DNA from: Hadersleviella sp041745395 | GTDB lineage: Bacteria > Chloroflexota > Anaerolineae > Promineifilales > Promineifilaceae | Direction of reading: 5' to 3' | DNA length: 13,262 nt | Assembly (NCBI GenBank): GCA_041745395.1 | Contig: JBGTIZ010000116.1 | Coordinates: forward strand, 1 to 13,262 | In this document: piece after piece, positions 1 through 6,464 of the stretch | Layout of the letters: the number at the start of each line of letters is the position of its first letter | How positions within the stretch are numbered: position 1 is the first letter of the stretch | Notes under the pieces: generated by a model | Seen by the model: the letters and a program-made list of their open reading frames with translations, nothing else | Database searches by the model: none | What the model was told of the DNA's origin: nothing | Program-made: the position numbers and the translations under genes

Positions 1-122
1 CTGCAAGTGCATAGGTTTGGCACTAAAGTGCCTTCGGTGACTTTCGCACCGACTGAAAGCTGAGGGACTAAAAGTCCATAGCTTTCACTATCAATACGCT
101 TAAGCGCACTGAAAGTCATTCG
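1..122. repeat. Left copy of 122-bp terminal direct repeat
   Basis: Bases 1-122 are identical to 13141-13262. The unit is a chain of small inverted repeats: GGCACT/AGTGCC at 19-32, TCGGTG/CACCGA around 34-52, TGAAAGCT (54-61) pairing with AGCTTTCA (80-87) and enclosing GGACT/AGTCC (65-77), and the palindrome CGCTTAAGCG (97-106). It contains no plausible gene. In the right copy the unit extends further left and completes a CTATGCACT/AGTGCATAG hairpin, so this left copy is cut by the window edge. It is either an assembly overlap of a circular molecule or a dispersed non-coding repeat that broke the assembly. Confidence 0.95.
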
Positions 123-126
123 AAAC

Positions 127-199
127 AGTAAAAAGTAAGAAGTGGGCTTCGACAGGCTCAGCCACCGTCGCCCCTCGCCCGTCGCACCTTGCACCCTAT
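127..199. repeat. 7-bp (heptad) repeats upstream of the aminopeptidase gene
   Basis: Two short runs with a 7-bp period are visible. The first, 127-147, reads AGTAAAA, AGTAAGA, AGTGGGC. The second, 165-192, reads CCGTCGC, CCCTCGC, CCGTCGC, ACCTTGC and fades into ACCCTAT. Between them lies a short GGCT...AGCC hairpin (145-163). The runs fill the space immediately before the ribosome binding site of the next gene. Similar 7-bp runs of other sequence recur in other intergenic spaces of the window. Confidence 0.7.
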
Positions 200-217
200 T
201 CTATTCAAGAGGAAAAC

Positions 218-1309
218 ATGACAAACGCTATTGAAGAACGGCTCACGGCCGTGCGTGACAAACTAAGCGAGTGGGAAGTAGACGCCCTGCTCATCACCAG
301 CACCAGCAACTACCGCTGGCTGAGCGGCTTCACCGGCTCCGCCTGCACCCTGCTCATCTCCGCCGACCGCGCCCTGCTCGGCACAGATTTTCGCTACTGG
401 GAGCAAGCCACCCAGCAAGCCCCCGCCTTTGAGCTGGTCAAAATGGGGCGCGGGGAAGAATACGCCACCGTGCACGACATGGCCGCCATGACCGTCGCCC
501 AAACCATCGGCGTCGAAGGCAACCACCTCAGCGTCAATCAGTTCAACAAGCTCCACGAAACAGAAGGCAATAGCCACAAATGGCTTCCCCTCGAGGAAAC
601 GATCGAGAGCTTACGCCTAATAAAAACCACGGCCGAAATCGAGCAAATCCGCTCGGCCGCCGCCATCACCGACTGGGCCATGGCCCAAGTCAACGAGTGG
701 GCCAAAGTGGGCATGAGCGAGCAAGCCCTCGCTTGGCAACTAGAAAAAGCGATGCGCGAACGGGGTGCGGAAGGCATGGCGTTCGAGGTCATCGTCGCCA
801 GCGGCCCCAACGCCGCCCTCGCCCACCACCGCCCCGGCGAGCGCACCCTCCAGCCGGGCGACAGCATCGTCATTGATATGGGCGCCAAGCTAAACGGCTA
901 CCACAGCGACCTGACCCGCTCCTTCCACATGGGCACAGAGCCAGATGACACGTTTTGGCAGGTGTATAACCTCGTCCTGCAAGCGCAACAAAACGCGCTG
1001 GACAAGATGCGAGCCGGCATGAAAGGGCAAGAGATAGACGCCCTAGCGCGGGACATCATCGCCGAAGCGGGGCACAAAGAGCATTTTGGGCATTCGCTGG
1101 GGCATGGCGTGGGTCTAGAAATACACGAAGGGCCGTCGCTCTCGTGGGTGAGCGAGCAAGAGATACCCGCTGGATGCGTGATCACCATAGAGCCGGGGGT
1201 GTATGTGCCGGGTTGGGGCGGGGTGCGCATTGAGGATTTGGTCGTGCTGGGGGATGACGGGGTGCTTTTCCTGAGCCACTGCCGGAAGACCCCCTTGATT
1301 GCCCTGTAA
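218..1309 (+). CDS. M24-family Xaa-Pro aminopeptidase (creatinase fold)
   Basis: Cytosolic metallopeptidase expected to remove an N-terminal residue that precedes proline, or to cleave Xaa-Pro dipeptides, using two metal ions. The 363 residues match the usual 350-370 of the short PepP/PepQ-like proteins. Residues 1-135 form the non-catalytic N-terminal domain (WLSGFTGS, GTDFRYW). Residues 140-360 form the pita-bread catalytic domain. The five metal ligands are all visible: D220 and D231 (IVIDMGAKLNGYHSDLTR), H296 (GHSLGHGVGL), E325 (TIEPGVY) and E339 (GVRIED), with H203/H204 and H303 as likely catalytic histidines. The ATG is chosen because AGAGG lies 7 bases upstream. It stands alone on the plus strand with no obvious operon partner. 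Whether it prefers dipeptides or longer peptides cannot be told from sequence. Confidence 0.95.
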   Translation: MTNAIEERLTAVRDKLSEWEVDALLITSTSNYRWLSGFTGSACTLLISADRALLGTDFRYWEQATQQAPAFELVKMGRGEEYATVHDMAAMTVAQTIGVEGNHLSVNQFNKLHETEGNSHKWLPLEETIESLRLIKTTAEIEQIRSAAAITDWAMAQVNEWAKVGMSEQALAWQLEKAMRERGAEGMAFEVIVASGPNAALAHHRPGERTLQPGDSIVIDMGAKLNGYHSDLTRSFHMGTEPDDTFWQVYNLVLQAQQNALDKMRAGMKGQEIDALARDIIAEAGHKEHFGHSLGHGVGLEIHEGPSLSWVSEQEIPAGCVITIEPGVYVPGWGGVRIEDLVVLGDDGVLFLSHCRKTPLIAL

Positions 1310-1482
1310 GAAGCTGGAAGATGGTTCGCATATCAATGCGGTGGAATTTATATCATGCCCAGAAATCTAAAGCAGGCTCGTTAGAAACAATCAATCCCTA
1401 TCAAATGGCGTGACGGTTTAGACGGCTGACGGAGGCATTGGTCGGCACTCGCAAGCCCGCCATTATCAAGCAAAGAACAGCC

Positions 1483-2055
1483 ATGACAATTTATTCAGAT
1501 TTGATCGACAATTTGCGCAAGCGGTTAATCGATCACAAGTACACTACGTTTCAAGAAATTTCAATAACCAACGGCGGCAAACTTCATGCAATCATGACGC
1601 CACGAAGGTGGATGGTCCGATATGTTTGCGTCGTCCACGAGATTCCCGCTAGCGTCACCAATGCGGCAATGCTCACCGATTTATTCAATCAAATACGTCG
1701 TCAATTATTCGTCCAGTATGCACGCTTTCCTTATTGGAAAGAGTTGGGCACCTTCTTGGTTTTGCTTTGCTCCCATGAGCAATACGAGCAATTAGCTATT
1801 CATGCTGGCAAATTGAAAGATCGCTCTGGGCTTCACGGCAACGTCATGCTTGGTACGATATTGATAGACGGCGAGAACTTTCAAAGCTCGGCAGACACCA
1901 CTTGGGGACTGTATTATTCTGGTCAACACTTTGTCGCCATCACACAAACAGTACAAGAATGGTGCAAAGAGCAGTCAGCCAATGTAAGGCGCGAACCATT
2001 GGTAGATGAAATGAGTACAGCGACTATCACAATACCTACATCCAAGTACAGCTAA
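1483..2055 (+). CDS. Hypothetical protein, 190 residues
   Basis: I do not recognise this protein. It begins with a charged helical stretch (IYSDLIDNLRKRLIDHKY), continues with alternating hydrophobic strands and helices (WMVRYVCVVHEI, LGTFLVLLCSHEQYEQLA) and ends in a polar tail rich in Ser/Thr. No signal peptide, membrane segment or metal motif is seen, so it is probably a soluble alpha/beta protein. The ATG at 1483 is chosen although its upstream sequence (AAAGAA) is a weak ribosome site. A TTG at 1438 is in frame, but the GGAGG at 1431-1435 is too close to serve it. Base composition is visibly more AT-rich than the aminopeptidase gene, and rare-looking codons are frequent, consistent with an acquired gene. 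It is followed by two CACGGCCGTG palindromes. Confidence 0.6.
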   Translation: MTIYSDLIDNLRKRLIDHKYTTFQEISITNGGKLHAIMTPRRWMVRYVCVVHEIPASVTNAAMLTDLFNQIRRQLFVQYARFPYWKELGTFLVLLCSHEQYEQLAIHAGKLKDRSGLHGNVMLGTILIDGENFQSSADTTWGLYYSGQHFVAITQTVQEWCKEQSANVRREPLVDEMSTATITIPTSKYS

Positions 2056-2065
2056 ATATTGAACA

Positions 2066-2124
2066 GTTGACCACGGCCGTGCTTCAATTAAAGCCAAGCG
2101 AGAGAGCCACGGCCGTGTGTCAAC
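2066..2124. repeat. Two CACGGCCGTG palindromes nested in a larger inverted repeat
   Basis: GTTGACCACGGCCGTG (2066-2081) faces CACGGCCGTGTGTCAAC (2108-2124). The second is the reverse complement of the first apart from one extra base, so the two small palindromes can also fold together as one stem of about 16 bp around a 26-base loop. It sits between the stop of the 190-residue protein and the start of the HEAT-like gene. It may act as a terminator-like structure, but no T run follows. Confidence 0.7.
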
Positions 2125-2174
2125 AACGCGCTTAATCCCCTCGTTCCAATCTACAGGCGATAATGGAGTATCAC

Positions 2175-2720
2175 ATGACATCGGAAATGACGCCAAACAG
2201 AGAGTTCGAGATGATGCTCACGGGCGGGCATCCAAATTCATTGGGCCGCACTATCGAAGTTGTGGATATCGTCTTGGCGGATAGGTCGCGCTTGATGGAT
2301 CTTTACAGTTGCTATTTCAGTGAGGATGAAGTCGTGCGGCTCCGCGTGTCAAGCGCCATGAAGCGCGTGGCGCAGGAACAATTGGGCTGGCTCGTGCCGC
2401 TAATAGATTCTCTGCTCGACGAGATCTCTGGCATCCACCAAGCTTCGACGCAGTGGACATTGGCAATCTTATTCCAGTGGCTGTGGGAACAGATGGATAC
2501 AACACAACAGGCACGCGCCAAGAAACTGCTCATGGCGAATTTGTGTGAATGGGACGACTGGATTGTCTTAAACAACACAATGGAAGTGCTAACAGAATGG
2601 TCAATGGGCGACCCTTCATTGAGACTTTGGCTTATCCCGAAGCTCGAGGCACTACAGAGCGATAGGCGGCGTTCTGTTGCTGGTCGCGCTCGCAAACTAT
2701 TAGGGCGACTTGAGGAATAA
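2175..2720 (+). CDS. HEAT-like helical repeat protein, 181 residues
   Basis: Small all-helical protein of a conserved but uncharacterised family; I recognise the opening signature LTGGHPNSLG followed by a segment like EDEVVRLRVSSAMKRV. Successive amphipathic helices (residues about 45-65, 65-85, 95-115, 120-140, 145-180) look like divergent HEAT/armadillo units, which usually make a protein-binding scaffold. No catalytic motif is seen. The start is taken at 2175 because GGAG lies 6 bases upstream; an ATG at 2163 is in frame but that same GGAG overlaps it. The gene ends 123 bases before a strong hairpin at 2843 that separates it from the convergent minus-strand pair. Function unknown. Confidence 0.75.
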   Translation: MTSEMTPNREFEMMLTGGHPNSLGRTIEVVDIVLADRSRLMDLYSCYFSEDEVVRLRVSSAMKRVAQEQLGWLVPLIDSLLDEISGIHQASTQWTLAILFQWLWEQMDTTQQARAKKLLMANLCEWDDWIVLNNTMEVLTEWSMGDPSLRLWLIPKLEALQSDRRRSVAGRARKLLGRLEE

Positions 2721-2840
2721 TCTGAACCTAATTGCTCACGCCTGCTGGCAATCCTCAATTATCCAGCTTGAAAACGGGGTTACAGAGTATTGGTTTAGCA
2801 ATTGAAGTGGAGACAGCGTAAAAAGCGTGTCTGCATAGTA

Positions 2841-2869
2841 ATAGGGCCGCTAAAGAAAGCGGCCCTTAT
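2841..2869. terminator. Hairpin between convergent genes, likely bidirectional terminator
   Basis: AGGGCCGCT (2843-2851) pairs perfectly with AGCGGCCCT (2858-2866) around the loop AAAGAA. The stem is GC-rich and lies in the 219-base gap between the stops of two convergent transcription units (2720 plus, 2940 minus). T runs on either side are short, so termination strength is uncertain. Nothing else was found in this gap. Confidence 0.7.
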
Positions 2870-2939
2870 CGTTAATATTGTTGTAAATCCTGTTGAGCGG
2901 GATTCTTCACTTCACCCTGAATGAAGGTCAGCATTGAGC

Positions 2940-3197
2940 CTAAAAACCAACAGGTTCAACAGTAAGATCCACATGGGCTTTCTTTTGTCGGAGGGGGATT
3001 AGCTGTTGACCGGGCAGTGTTACTAGCGCGTAGGTATACCCATCCTGAGCCACAAACTCTACGTCGTAAGCATCATCGGGATAACATTCGACCACTGCGC
3101 CAATTTCGCCGCGCCACAGGTTGTATTCGGGCAAGTTTTCAACCAAGGTCACGACATCAAGCAATTGGATTGGGGTATGTACTTGTTCACTGTTCAT
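2940..3197 (-). CDS. DUF4926 domain protein
   Basis: An 85-residue protein matching the DUF4926 family. The core LLDVVTLVENLPEYNLWRGE, then a GAVVE(C)YP strand, YDVEFV and YALVTL, and a final QLIPL, suggests a small SH3-like beta barrel. It starts inside the stop codon of the DUF6883 gene (TAATG, one-base overlap) with GAGG 10 bases upstream, so its translation is probably coupled. Small DUF4926 proteins are commonly found beside DUF6883 or nuclease-like partners, and a partner or immunity/antitoxin role is plausible. That role is inference; I know of no biochemical proof. Confidence 0.85.
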   Translation of the reverse strand: MNSEQVHTPIQLLDVVTLVENLPEYNLWRGEIGAVVECYPDDAYDVEFVAQDGYTYALVTLPGQQLIPLRQKKAHVDLTVEPVGF

Positions 3198-3550
3198 TAG
3201 AATAATTCCTCAAGTGGATAACAGGTCACTAATCTGGGAAATTTTTCATTGGGGCGAATATTCCACGCACTACGCACTATTGCTTTCTTGTCATACCAGT
3301 CAAGTACAAAATCTAGCTGATAGCGTTGTCCATGTTTGTCTTTGATACCGATTTGGGCATTGTGTGTCTGCACCGTTTGAAGAAGGATGTCACGCAACGC
3401 TTCTGCATCATCTGCATTTATGCCAAGCAAGGCCGCAAATAAGCGTGCTTTGTGCTGACCAACACGATGTTCTGCATTAAGTGCATAATCGCGCAATTTA
3501 CGAAGATCAACATAAGCGTTTTCAGCATTGGGTATCTTTACAGAGTTCAT
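3197..3550 (-). CDS. DUF6883 domain protein
   Basis: A 117-residue protein of the DUF6883 type. Visible family features are KLRDYALNAEHRVGQHKARLF at residues about 18-38, GINADDAEALRD in the middle, and the C-terminal strands YQLDFVLDW, IVRSAWNIR and PRLVTCY. The HxVGxHKARxF segment and the Arg/Trp of the RSAW motif are the most likely functional residues. The domain also occurs in proteins resembling secreted toxins, which makes a toxin-antitoxin reading with the downstream DUF4926 gene attractive but unproven. No clear Shine-Dalgarno precedes the ATG; an extended -10 promoter lies about 47 bases upstream. The pair is AT-rich compared with the housekeeping genes and lies in the variable part of the window. 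Confidence 0.82.
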   Translation of the reverse strand: MNSVKIPNAENAYVDLRKLRDYALNAEHRVGQHKARLFAALLGINADDAEALRDILLQTVQTHNAQIGIKDKHGQRYQLDFVLDWYDKKAIVRSAWNIRPNEKFPRLVTCYPLEELF

Positions 3551-3596
3551 TTAGATCTACGGTCAGTTGATGACAAGGGATTTGTCCTACTGGCTC

Positions 3597-3605
3597 ATTA
3601 TAGCA
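3597..3605 (-). promoter_or_regulatory. Extended -10 promoter for the DUF6883/DUF4926 pair
   Basis: On the minus strand the sequence reads TGCTATAAT, that is a consensus TATAAT preceded by the TGN extension. It would start transcription about 40 bases before the ATG at 3550. No good -35 is seen at 17 bases, which is acceptable for extended -10 promoters. Confidence 0.5.
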
Positions 3606-3630
3606 TGACAAATGGGGTTCGATACGCGGG

Positions 3631-3690
3631 CACACTTTTTGCTTTTCACTTCCTACTGCCCTACCAATTTTCCACATCTCACTTGCCTAC
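3631..3690. repeat. Degenerate pyrimidine-rich 7-bp repeats
   Basis: Units with a loose 7-base period such as CTTTTTG, CTTTTCA, CTTCCTA, CTGCCCT run from 3635 to about 3662 and become unrecognisable after that. They resemble, in degenerate form, the CACTTCT-type heptads at 11009-11050. They occupy the 143-base gap downstream of the iron-sulfur protein gene. Confidence 0.35.
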
Positions 3691-3693
3691 TGG

Positions 3694-4716
3694 TCAGAAT
3701 TGAACGGGAATGCGAAACTGCGGTGCCTTTGGGTTGCCCTTAAAGCGACCCTGAACTTTTTCATAGCCCACCTCACTGAACGGACAGGTCACCAAACAAA
3801 CAGCACAGCCATAATTCTGGTTGAAATAATCACGACAGGCGTCATGGTCGATGCACTGCATCCCCCCATCGCCGCGTGGACGTGGTTGCTCATAAATGGC
3901 TTGCACCGGACATTTGCGAATGCATTTTTTGCACATAGCGCAGAAATCGCGCACCCACAAATGTTCATTTTCAGTTTGTATGGGCAAGTTGGTGATATTG
4001 GTGTAAATGGTGTTGATGCGCAAGCGCGCGCCTTCGTCGGGAGTGATGAGTAGGCCGTGATAGCCAATGGCTCCCAGCCCAGCGAGTTCGGCGAGGTGGG
4101 TGTAATCGGTCAGGCCACCCAAGGCTGTGCCTGGGTAAGCGGCAAAGCCTTCATGGTGCATGACCCGCGCCAGTTTGTTGCCAATCCGGGCCAAGTTACC
4201 ATACCCTTTGGCGACTTCGAGAAAAGCATCAAAATTGGGCGCGTTGGCTAGACTGGCCTTGTCCATCTCCACCGTAATAACTATGGCATACTCATGCGGA
4301 ATGCCTTTATGCTGAAAAATAGCATTGCGCGGCACTTTGACGTACTTAATATCGGCCGCGCCCGCCTGTCGCGCCATTTCCTCGAGCTTAGCCAAAAATT
4401 CGGGCGTGGCTTCGGATTTTGTGGGCTGTGATTTGCCATCATACATCTTTGCGCTCTGCTTCATGCGTACCCGCAGGGGAATGGCAACGCGCAAGAAAGC
4501 GAGAATCTCACGCAAGGTCAGGCGCGACATATACATCTGCTCAAAGGTCAAGTTAGGACTCTCAAAGGAGGTACGGGGCTTTGATTCAGCGGTCGGGTAG
4601 ACCAATGTTTGAAAATTTTCTAGCTCTCGGTCAAATACTGCCAGCACACTGTCCAGCGAAGGTTTCGCGCCCGAGCTACCTATGATTGACTTAAGGATTT
4701 GGTTGATAACTGACAT
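3694..4716 (-). CDS. Double [4Fe-4S] protein, QueG / reductive-dehalogenase-like
   Basis: A 340-residue cytosolic iron-sulfur protein. The C-terminal part carries two cluster motifs: C259, C262, C265 and C269 (CAMCKKCIRKCP), then C288/C294, C304, C307 and C311 (CAVCLVTCP). Before them, LAGLGAIGYHGLLITPDEGA (residues 211-230) matches the cobalamin-contacting region shared by epoxyqueuosine reductase and reductive dehalogenases. There is no Tat signal, so this is not a respiratory exported RdhA. QueG itself is recognisably different at the N-terminus, so the substrate is unknown; a corrinoid-dependent reductase is the best guess. GAGGAG lies upstream of the ATG. The gene is divergent from a TetR regulator, and shared operator-like repeats suggest inducible expression in response to the substrate. 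Confidence 0.85.
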   Translation of the reverse strand: MSVINQILKSIIGSSGAKPSLDSVLAVFDRELENFQTLVYPTAESKPRTSFESPNLTFEQMYMSRLTLREILAFLRVAIPLRVRMKQSAKMYDGKSQPTKSEATPEFLAKLEEMARQAGAADIKYVKVPRNAIFQHKGIPHEYAIVITVEMDKASLANAPNFDAFLEVAKGYGNLARIGNKLARVMHHEGFAAYPGTALGGLTDYTHLAELAGLGAIGYHGLLITPDEGARLRINTIYTNITNLPIQTENEHLWVRDFCAMCKKCIRKCPVQAIYEQPRPRGDGGMQCIDHDACRDYFNQNYGCAVCLVTCPFSEVGYEKVQGRFKGNPKAPQFRIPVQF

Positions 4717-4732
4717 GTTCTGCTCCTCGTAA

Positions 4733-4790
4733 TGTTAGTGGGTACTTGCAATAATATACCACCAAAACCTTTTGTTAGTCAATACTTACA
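4733..4790. promoter_or_regulatory. Two operator-like repeats between the TetR and iron-sulfur genes
   Basis: TGTTAGTGGGTACTTGCA (4733-4750) and TGTTAGTCAATACTTACA (4773-4790) agree at 14 of 18 positions and lie 40 bp apart, about four helical turns. Each is an imperfect palindrome; in the second, GTTAGT pairs with ACTTAC at 5 of 6 bases around CAAT. The right copy covers the -35 of both divergent promoters and the left copy lies at the start of the iron-sulfur gene transcript. This is the layout expected for an autoregulating TetR repressor. Confidence 0.65.
4753..4782 (-). promoter_or_regulatory. Promoter of the iron-sulfur protein gene
   Basis: On the minus strand TTGACT (4782-4777) and TATATT (4758-4753) are separated by 18 bases. 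Transcription would begin near 4746, giving a leader of about 30 bases to the ATG at 4716. The -35 overlaps the right operator-like repeat. Confidence 0.55.
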
Positions 4791-4801
4791 TATGGTACAA
4801 T
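4772..4801 (+). promoter_or_regulatory. Promoter of the TetR gene
   Basis: TTGTTA (4772-4777) and TACAAT (4796-4801) are separated by 18 bases. Transcription would begin near 4808, so the leader before the ATG at 4819 would be very short but still include AGGAG at 4808-4812. The -35 overlaps the right operator-like repeat, so the regulator probably represses itself. Confidence 0.45.
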
Positions 4802-4818
4802 TTTGCGAGGAGAACAAC

Positions 4819-5400
4819 ATGCCCAAAGTTATCGTTGATATGCAAATTTTTCAGGCTGTCATAGAAACCATCTCTCAGTTTGGCCATGCTGGGGCAACGA
4901 CCCGCCAAATGGCAGATGCCGCCAAAGTAAGCGAAGTGACCCTGTTTCGGAAATATGGCACAAAAGCCGAGTTGGTCAAACGCGCCATCGCCGCCCTGAT
5001 TGAGCAAACCGAATTTGAATCTGCCGCTCACTACACGGGCGATATCCACGCTGATTTACGACGAGTGTTACAGGCTTATCAGGATGCGGTTATCATACAC
5101 GGCCGTGTTTTGTTTTTTATTTTTTTTGAACTCAGTCGGGATCCTGAAATGGCGGATTCTTTCGCGCAACCTTTGGCGTTGTTTCAGGCAATTGGGCAAT
5201 TGTTGGCACAGTACCAAGCTGAAGGGATATTAAAGTCTGAAAACCCTCGACATGCAGTAGCCGCCTTACTAGGCCCATTGCTTTACCTCTCCATGATTGG
5301 CCGTTCAATGGCCGACATGTCCATCCCGCCATTAGATATGGAGCTACATATCCGCCATTTTCTTGAAGGCCGCGCCCACTTCCCGCAAAATTCAGGTTAG
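4819..5400 (+). CDS. TetR-family transcriptional regulator
   Basis: A 193-residue protein of typical TetR length. The N-terminal helix-turn-helix domain spans residues about 8-55: helix 1 around VIETISQFG, ATTRQMADAAKVSEVTLFRK as the helix-turn-helix with the recognition helix SEVTLFRKYG, then TKAELVKRAI. The remaining two thirds are helical, including an aromatic-rich helix VLFFIFFELS that probably lines the ligand pocket and forms the dimer interface. The ATG at 4819 is chosen because AGGAG lies 6 bases upstream. The gene is divergent from the QueG-like iron-sulfur gene, and two operator-like repeats lie between them. It most likely represses both genes until an unknown small molecule binds. 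One CACGGCCGTG palindrome (5098) is read here as His-Gly-Arg. Confidence 0.92.
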   Translation: MPKVIVDMQIFQAVIETISQFGHAGATTRQMADAAKVSEVTLFRKYGTKAELVKRAIAALIEQTEFESAAHYTGDIHADLRRVLQAYQDAVIIHGRVLFFIFFELSRDPEMADSFAQPLALFQAIGQLLAQYQAEGILKSENPRHAVAALLGPLLYLSMIGRSMADMSIPPLDMELHIRHFLEGRAHFPQNSG

Positions 5401-5523
5401 GCAAAACGAACAGTTGATAGCGCTCTTTTAGCGAGAATCTTACTCATATTATGCTGAGATGGGGAGGGAGAGGGAATCACGGATTACCATTAGGCAAAGT
5501 ACCTAAACTGGAGAGGTAAGCGT

Positions 5524-5967
5524 TCAGGTGGTGTGCGCATTCGGCAGTAAAGATGGGATCGATAGACCTAGTTGATGCGCACGGCACACCTCTGTCAAAT
5601 ATGGCCAGCCCGAGCGACCTTTGACTTCTTCAACTGGTTTTAAGGCTCGACTATGTCTCTCATGACCAACTTGTCCGCCTCGTTTGCGTTCTTTCTGAGG
5701 TTTAGGCGGTGGTTTCTTGTGAGTGGGCGCATCGCTTGAGGGCAGTTTGGATGAATTACGAGAGTTTTTACCGAGCTGTTCCTCAAGTTGGTCAATACGT
5801 TTTTGTAATGGGGGAATAGTTTGTTGCAATTCACCAACCATCGATAAAAGTGTCTCGACAAGAATCTGGACGCTTTTAGGGGTATTTGCCCAATCTTGTT
5901 GGGGGATGCCTCGTGGTGGTTCTTGCTGTGCCATAGGTAAAGATTGACGTATTTCTGTAATGGTCAT
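5524..5967 (-). pseudogene. IS66-family transposase, N-terminal remnant
   Basis: The open frame of 147 codons matches only the N-terminal part of IS66-type transposases, which normally exceed 450 residues. Visible are a coiled-coil of the kind preceding the zinc-finger region (LQKRIDQLEEQLGKNSRNSS, residues about 55-74), the diagnostic KNSRNSSKLPSSD segment, the basic KPPPKPQKERKRGGQVGHE stretch and RALKPVEEV. After residue about 116 the similarity stops and the tail looks random. The zinc finger and the DDE catalytic domain are absent. No terminal inverted repeats or partner orf1/orf2 genes are seen. It is a dead fragment in a patch of decayed mobile DNA. The 120 bases between the TetR stop and this fragment hold nothing I recognise. 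Confidence 0.85.
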
Positions 5968-6088
5968 AAATTAGCAAACCACCTAGAACGCAGAGAACAC
6001 AGAGATATTCTCGAGAAAATCTCCGCGCCCCCCGAGGTGAATTATTTGTGCAAGCATTCTGTGACTAATACAAGATTGACGTATTTCT
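5940..6088. repeat. 17-bp direct repeats flanking 115 bp
   Basis: AAGATTGACGTATTTCT occurs at 5940-5956, inside the start of the IS66 remnant, and again at 6072-6088. Between the copies lies AT-rich sequence with CGCAGAGAACACAGAG-like motifs (around 5991-6010). The second copy ends 71 bases before the hicB fragment. The arrangement suggests a partial duplication or an insertion that copied 17 bases. Confidence 0.75.
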
Positions 6089-6159
6089 ATGCAATTGTCT
6101 ATGCTACTTGAGTTGGATTTACAAAACCCTGCATACCCCCCGAACGCTTACGAAAGAAG

Positions 6160-6360
6160 ATGCTTGAACAGGATCGTTACACCTATCGCGTGGTATGGCC
6201 AGAGGAAGATGAAGCTTATGTGGGGCTGTGTGCTGAGTTTGCCAGCCTCAGTTGGCTGGCTGATTCGCCCGAAGGCGCGTTAAGCGGGATGCGCCAATTG
6301 GTAGCCGAGGTGGTGACTGATTTGCAAAACAATTGTGAACCCAGAGTGGACCAATCTTGA
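6160..6360 (+). pseudogene. hicB: HicB-family antitoxin, C-terminally truncated
   Basis: The 66 codons match the N-terminal partial RNase-H-like domain of HicB antitoxins: YTYRVVWPEEDEAYVGLCAE, FASLSWLADSPEGAL and RQLVAEVVTDL (residues about 7-55). Relatives of this subfamily continue with a ribbon-helix-helix DNA-binding segment of about 40-60 residues. Here it is absent, because the frame runs into a perfect 33-bp palindrome (6343-6375) whose left arm encodes the last residues (RVDQS) and the stop. Without that domain it should not bind its operator. No HicA toxin is seen nearby, so this is probably an orphan fragment. GAAAG lies close to the ATG but is a weak ribosome site. Confidence 0.8.
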
Positions 6361-6375
6361 AGATTGGTCCACTCT
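6343..6375. repeat. Perfect 33-bp palindrome at the end of the hicB fragment
   Basis: AGAGTGGACCAATCTT (6343-6358) and AAGATTGGTCCACTCT (6360-6375) are exact reverse complements around a single G. The hicB stop codon lies at its centre. It looks like a REP-type or miniature palindromic element and probably truncated hicB on insertion. Confidence 0.9.
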
Positions 6376-6464
6376 CGTTAGGCGAGGTAAGGGCGCGAGC
6401 GGAGGCGACTGGTGGCATTTCCCCGGCACTTTGGAAGTGTCAGGGAAGGATGGTGCGGCGAAAA

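Noticed and set aside
538..1230. Open frames antisense to the aminopeptidase gene
   Set aside because: They are by-products of the GC-rich codon use of a clearly real peptidase gene.
1438..1482. TTG start for the 190-residue protein
   Set aside because: GGAGG at 1431-1435 is only two bases from the TTG, too close to function as its ribosome site; the ATG at 1483 is preferred though weak.
3694..4716. Respiratory reductive dehalogenase (rdhA) with its anchor gene
   Set aside because: No Tat signal peptide and no small membrane anchor gene (rdhB) beside it; the cluster motifs are shared with QueG.
5524..5967. Complete IS66 insertion sequence
   Set aside because: Only the N-terminal quarter of the transposase is present, with no catalytic domain, accessory genes or terminal inverted repeats. 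A loose GGTGTG/CACACC inverted repeat at 5530-5591 was noted but is too imperfect to be called an IS end.
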